Shown here: in pieces, positions 5,583 to 8,714 of the stretch
How positions within the stretch are numbered: the stretch's first letter is position 1
Layout of the letters: the number at the start of each line of letters is the position of its first letter
NCBI GenBank assembly: GCA_003558195.1
Contig: PWMM01000224.1
Coordinates: forward strand, 1-8,714
Direction of reading: 5' to 3'
DNA from: Syntrophomonadaceae bacterium
GTDB taxonomy: Bacteria > Bacillota > Dethiobacteria > DTU022
DNA length: 8,714 bases
Program-made: the position numbers and the translations under genes
The notes under the pieces: generated by a model
The model's database searches: none
Seen by the model: only the letters and a program-made list of their open reading frames with translations
Told to the model about the DNA's origin: nothing

Positions 5583-8186
5583 CTTTCTGCGCTTCTCCAA
5601 TACTCTTTGCCATTTTTCATCGCTCAGTGGCCGATTAAAGCTTCTGAAATTTGCCAGTTTAAAACCATGTTCACCGGCCCAGTAACGAGTTTGTAAAATA
5701 GTCTCTAAGTTCACTCCCGAAGAACCAAGGCTAAAGTGTTTATAGCGTTTTTCTAAAGCCAATAACATAGTTTCAGCCATGCAGGCATAAGCAAGACCCC
5801 GATCAAAGCCAAAATCCCAGCCCAATGATGGCAATCCGGGTACCTCAATAACCCCTCCATCTATGACCAGGACATCGGGCCGGGCTTCGTCAACTTCCTC
5901 ACTTACATTAGCTGGACGGGAAATATCACAAACCACAGCACCTTCTTTAAGGTTACCGGCATGAATTACCTTGCCAGTGGCGCTTGTGGCACTGATTACG
6001 ACGTCAGCCCTGGAAAGTACAGTATCAATATCGGTGGAAAAATCGATCAATCCTTTTTTGCGCCCATCACCATCGGCAAAAGCTTCAAATTCTTCCATGG
6101 GAGCTTCAGGAGAAGGCAATGCAGAGCATTCTAACAGTAAATGTCCCATGCTGCCAGGTTTTAAAGGGCGCCCCTGCTTCAATATAGCTGACTGGTAACG
6201 GTATATTTCTGCTGCGACCAGGTGTAATCTCTCACTGGAAGTCTTGTTATTTGGGTTGCCAATCAAAACCAGGCGGGGAATCGTTTCTGATAATAAAAGA
6301 GAAATACCCCGACCGATAGAACCAGCTGCTCCTACAATACCTGCTGTAAGCTGGGTGCGATCCATGTGCAATTTTTCAGTAGCGGTATTGACTGCATCAA
6401 CAGCAGCAACTACCGTATAACTGTTTCCAGTAGTGATAGGCACTCCTTCGTTTTTAAGGTATAATCCGCCCATTGATGCTACAGCTGTAAAGGCGCCCAA
6501 CCCCACTATGCGAGCACCTCTATCCCTGGCCATAGCTACCGCATCCTTTAATTCTTCCATGGCTTGTTTACGGGGCATTTCCAAAAATTCATCGGTGGTA
6601 CGAGGCAGAGCGATGAATTCACCATAAGCAGTACTGCCATTTAAAGATTCTACCCTGGTTTTTCCGGCCAAAAAAGGCCCAACCATATCCCCAACCCTTC
6701 CGGTTAGCTCTGCGAGCTCTTCTTCAGTAAAAGCAAGGAGACTATTATCAAACTGGTGATAGCTTTCCAAATCGAGAGCATGAATGAGAAAGGCAAAACG
6801 ACCTTCATTTTCATCCGCTGCAGGCTCCACTTTATGATCAGGATATGGTTGAAATTCTGGGAAATTAACCTCTCCCTCTGGTCTTACCAGGAAAGCAAGG
6901 AAACGGGCTGTATTGCCCTGGTTTAATACTTTTAACATTGAATCGAGCCTATTTAAAGCTTCTGAACACTGCTCTTCACTAATCGTTAGTGGTGGTTCTA
7001 TCCGAATTACTTCATTACCGTTGAGGGTGGGAGCTACCCTGAGTTTTTCAACATTTAAAAGGTAGGAAGAAATGGCAGGGGTTAACAGTTCCTGTTCAGC
7101 CATTACCCCTAGCAAACTACCTGGATATTGATTGCGATCTTGATTGAATTCAAGACCCAACATTAAGCCCCGTCCCCTAACTACTTTAATCAAGTTGGGG
7201 TATTTGTCTCGCAACTTTAAAAGACCACTCTTAAGGAAACGGCCTCTTTTTTCCACTGCTTTGATCAAAGCATTTTCATTTTCAGTCAACATTTCAAGTA
7301 CCCTTATCCCAACCCGGCAAGCCAGTGAATTGGCAGCAAAAGTAGAAGAATGTTTCATTCCAAATTCTTCACTATAAACTTTTGCTGAGCTGAGACAGGC
7401 CCCAATGGGCACAATTCCACCACCCAGGGCCTTGGCCAGGACTAATACATCGGGCGTGAAGTTATATTTTTCAAAAGCAAATAAATTTCCGGTTCGCCCC
7501 AGACCAGTCTGTATTTCATCTAAAACTAACAGGACCTGGTTGCGCTCACAAATATCTTTTACTGCATCCAGGTAGCCGAAAGGTGGCTCGACAATCCCAC
7601 CCTCTCCCTGGATCGGTTCTACAATGAAGGCTGCATAATATCCTGGATTAGCAGTTAATTCCTCTTCCAGGGCATTTATATCTCCGTATTTAACATGGCG
7701 GAAGTGTTGTGCCGGGGCCATAAAAGCTTTCTGATAGCCACTGTTACCGGTGGCGGAAAGAGCCCCGAAAGTTTTTCCATGAAAACTGTTATCAGTAGCC
7801 AGGATTCCCGGGTGACCGGTTGCCGCACGACATAACTTTATGGCTGCTTCAACCGCTTCAGCACCACTATTAGTGAAAGTTACAAAATCAAGTCCATCCG
7901 GAGTTAGTTCAACCAGGTGCCTGGCCAGCTCCCCTGCCGCCTCCAGGGCAGAAGGCTGGACAAAATTAGGTTCAGCAGAATCCCTGAAGTTATTGATAGC
8001 TTCCCAGATCTGATCGGGATTATGTCCGAAAGGTAGGGCACCATATGCTGCAATGCAATCAAGGTAGCAGTTGCCCTCTTTATCATAAAGATAACTACCT
8101 TCACCACGAACATAGTCTTGATCAAGCTTGATTTTTTCAAGCATTTCACCCAGATGAGGATTTACATACCTGGTAAATTTTTTCAT
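5568..8186 (-). CDS. Fused class III aminotransferase / acyl-ACP-reductase-like (AAR-like) dehydrogenase
   Basis: An 872-residue two-part enzyme. Residues 1-425 are a full class III PLP aminotransferase: NSGAEA (106-111) for PLP phosphate, FHG (135-137), VLDEIQTGLGRTG (221-233) with D223, Schiff-base lysine K252 in LAKALGGG, and STFAAN (281-286). After a linker (about 426-462), residues 463-872 resemble cyanobacterial long-chain acyl-ACP reductase (COG5322-like): LGAFTAV (563-569), ITTGNSYT (584-591), a Rossmann glycine loop GAAGSIG (619-625), SATSATGKVIH (732-742), VIDGGVIEVPG (774-784), and YACMAETMLLALE (800-812), where C802 aligns with the acyl-accepting Cys of AAR. Plausible role: acyl thioester to aldehyde with NAD(P)H, then aldehyde to primary amine by transamination; the substrate is unknown. 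The ATG at 8186 has AGGAGG 7 nt upstream. An in-frame ATG at 8225 lies in the tandem repeat and lacks a ribosome site. No frameshift is seen. A separate amino-acid dehydrogenase role is the main alternative. Confidence 0.9.
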   Translation of the reverse strand: MKKFTRYVNPHLGEMLEKIKLDQDYVRGEGSYLYDKEGNCYLDCIAAYGALPFGHNPDQIWEAINNFRDSAEPNFVQPSALEAAGELARHLVELTPDGLDFVTFTNSGAEAVEAAIKLCRAATGHPGILATDNSFHGKTFGALSATGNSGYQKAFMAPAQHFRHVKYGDINALEEELTANPGYYAAFIVEPIQGEGGIVEPPFGYLDAVKDICERNQVLLVLDEIQTGLGRTGNLFAFEKYNFTPDVLVLAKALGGGIVPIGACLSSAKVYSEEFGMKHSSTFAANSLACRVGIRVLEMLTENENALIKAVEKRGRFLKSGLLKLRDKYPNLIKVVRGRGLMLGLEFNQDRNQYPGSLLGVMAEQELLTPAISSYLLNVEKLRVAPTLNGNEVIRIEPPLTISEEQCSEALNRLDSMLKVLNQGNTARFLAFLVRPEGEVNFPEFQPYPDHKVEPAADENEGRFAFLIHALDLESYHQFDNSLLAFTEEELAELTGRVGDMVGPFLAGKTRVESLNGSTAYGEFIALPRTTDEFLEMPRKQAMEELKDAVAMARDRGARIVGLGAFTAVASMGGLYLKNEGVPITTGNSYTVVAAVDAVNTATEKLHMDRTQLTAGIVGAAGSIGRGISLLLSETIPRLVLIGNPNNKTSSERLHLVAAEIYRYQSAILKQGRPLKPGSMGHLLLECSALPSPEAPMEEFEAFADGDGRKKGLIDFSTDIDTVLSRADVVISATSATGKVIHAGNLKEGAVVCDISRPANVSEEVDEARPDVLVIDGGVIEVPGLPSLGWDFGFDRGLAYACMAETMLLALEKRYKHFSLGSSGVNLETILQTRYWAGEHGFKLANFRSFNRPLSDEKWQRVLEKRRKLALR

Positions 8187-8193
8187 GATTTGG

Positions 8194-8199
8194 CCTCCT
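8194..8199 (-). promoter_or_regulatory. Ribosome binding site deciding the start of the fusion gene
   Basis: AGGAGG stands 7 nt before ATG at 8186. It excludes the upstream in-frame ATG at 8225, which would add 13 residues encoded mostly by the tandem repeat. Confidence 0.8.
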
Positions 8200-8204
8200 G
8201 CTGT

Positions 8205-8228
8205 ATTGTGCACATCATTGTGCACATC
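8205..8228. repeat. Tandem 12-bp direct repeat with TGTGCACA palindromes, candidate operator
   Basis: Two perfect abutting copies of ATTGTGCACATC (plus strand) lie between the promoter and the ribosome site of the fusion gene. Each contains the 8-bp palindrome TGTGCACA or a near version (TTGTGCACAT). The centres are 12 bp apart, about one helical turn, and the array begins a few bases after the expected transcription start. This is the layout of a repressor operator with two adjacent sites. The binding protein is unknown. Confidence 0.55.
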
Positions 8229-8237
8229 AATAGTGCC

Positions 8238-8266
8238 ATTTTAACTTCATCTGCATTAAAAATCAA
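8238..8266 (-). promoter_or_regulatory. Sigma-A-type promoter of the fusion gene
   Basis: On the minus strand -35 TTGATT (8266-8261), exactly 17 bp, -10 TAAAAT (8243-8238). Transcription is expected to begin near 8231, giving a leader of about 45 nt that contains the tandem 12-bp repeat and AGGAGG. Confidence 0.65.
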
Positions 8267-8310
8267 GTAATCTTTAGCCTGTTTGAAGGGTACTAATCCG
8301 TGCTAACCGT

Positions 8311-8337
8311 AAAACCAGGCCTGTTGCTGCCAGGCTT
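8311..8337 (-). terminator. Weak terminator-like hairpin downstream of the M16 peptidase gene
   Basis: On the minus strand GCCTG (8335-8331) pairs with CAGGC (8323-8319) around a 7-nt loop; GGTTTT follows near 8316-8311. The T run is only four long and is set off from the stem, so this is a tentative call. It lies between the M16 peptidase gene and the promoter of the fusion gene, where a terminator is expected. Confidence 0.3.
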
Positions 8338-8455
8338 CTCTCCAAGCGCATTTAATCCCTGGCTTCTTTTTGCTTCAAATATTTATAAAGGCAGGGAAAG
8401 TGCTATCTATTTTGACTTAAACAACTTCATTAATATGGTTATATTACTTCACCTG

Positions 8456-8714
8456 TCACCTTTCTGCAGGAGGTACAATCAACGACGTAGCATGATAGGA
8501 TGAGTTGAGATTCTCTTCTGCAACAGCCATCGCTTCTTCTATTGTGACCTCATGCAAAACTGTCGGAAGCTCAAACATTTCATTATCCCTAAACCGGTAA
8601 GCAAGGTAATTATTAGCTATGAATTCAAGAGAGTTGAAACGCTTAATGTAACCACCTAAAAGTTTTCGACGATGCCGCTCAAACTGTTCTTTAGTAATAC
8701 CTGTTTTTTTAACA
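8456..8714 (-). CDS. M16-family zinc peptidase, YmfF/YmfH-like (C-terminal 85 residues)
   Basis: The C-terminal end of an insulinase-like (M16) peptidase or its inactive homologue; the zinc site (HxxEH) would be in the missing N-terminal part, so activity cannot be judged. Seen: KKTGITKEQFERHRRKLLGG then YIKRFNSLEFIANNYLAYRF, VLHEVTIEEAMAVAEENL and a final SLIVPPAER before TGA. The pattern GIT-EQFER-R, FNS-EFIAN and the TIEEA helix is typical of the Firmicutes YmfH-type M16 proteins. The reading frame is open to the right edge. It is upstream of the fusion gene on the same strand, but the 269-bp spacer with its own promoter argues for separate transcription. Confidence 0.8.
   Translation of the reverse strand, partial: VKKTGITKEQFERHRRKLLGGYIKRFNSLEFIANNYLAYRFRDNEMFELPTVLHEVTIEEAMAVAEENLNSSYHATSLIVPPAER

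Noticed and set aside
8187..8225. Longer start of the fusion gene at the upstream in-frame ATG
   Set aside because: The extra residues are encoded mainly by the tandem repeat and no ribosome site precedes that ATG, whereas AGGAGG stands 7 nt before the ATG at 8186.
8300..8503. Plus-strand open frame of 67 codons in the spacer before the fusion gene
   Set aside because: It overlaps the C-terminal end of the M16 peptidase gene antisense, has no ribosome site in front of its ATG and shows no recognisable pattern.

Overview
This 8.7-kb window looks like chromosomal DNA of a low-to-moderate-GC Gram-positive anaerobe (Firmicutes, Clostridia-like). The supporting signs are strong AGGAGG-type ribosome binding sites, frequent TTG and GTG starts, an Hnd/Hyd-type NAD(P)H-linked flavoprotein module typical of fermentative or syntrophic anaerobes, an archaeal/eukaryotic-type prolyl-tRNA synthetase, and an M16 peptidase of the YmfF/YmfH kind. 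Species cannot be named from the sequence alone. No tRNA, rRNA, CRISPR array or insertion sequence was seen. Almost everything is on the minus strand; the one plus-strand gene is a TetR-family regulator.

Layout, left to right. Positions 1-1641 (minus): a redox cluster in transcription order NuoE/HndA-like [2Fe-2S] subunit, an unrecognised 59-residue protein with eight cysteines, then a NuoF/HndC-like NADH-binding flavoprotein subunit that runs off the left edge. Positions 1777-2469 (minus): a small calcineurin-like metallophosphoesterase. Positions 2470-2660: a divergent control region with good sigma-A-type promoters in both directions and a nest of inverted repeats. Positions 2661-3284 (plus): a TetR-type repressor. 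Positions 3285-3434: a convergent spacer carrying a candidate terminator. Positions 3435-8186 (minus): a three-gene run, in transcription order a large fused transaminase/reductase, proS, and 5-formyltetrahydrofolate cyclo-ligase. Positions 8187-8455: a spacer with a clear promoter and a tandem 12-bp repeat. Positions 8456-8714 (minus): the C-terminal end of an M16 peptidase.

The most notable gene is the 872-residue fusion (5568-8186). Its N-terminal half is a complete class III PLP-dependent aminotransferase. Its C-terminal half resembles cyanobacterial acyl-ACP reductase (aldehyde-forming), including the position of the acyl-accepting cysteine. One polypeptide could therefore reduce an acyl thioester to an aldehyde and transaminate it to a primary amine. 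This is inference from domain content, not a demonstrated activity. Its promoter is followed at once by two perfect tandem copies of a 12-bp unit holding a TGTGCACA palindrome, which suggests dedicated regulation. The small Cys-rich protein inserted between the NuoE- and NuoF-like genes is the second item that stands out.
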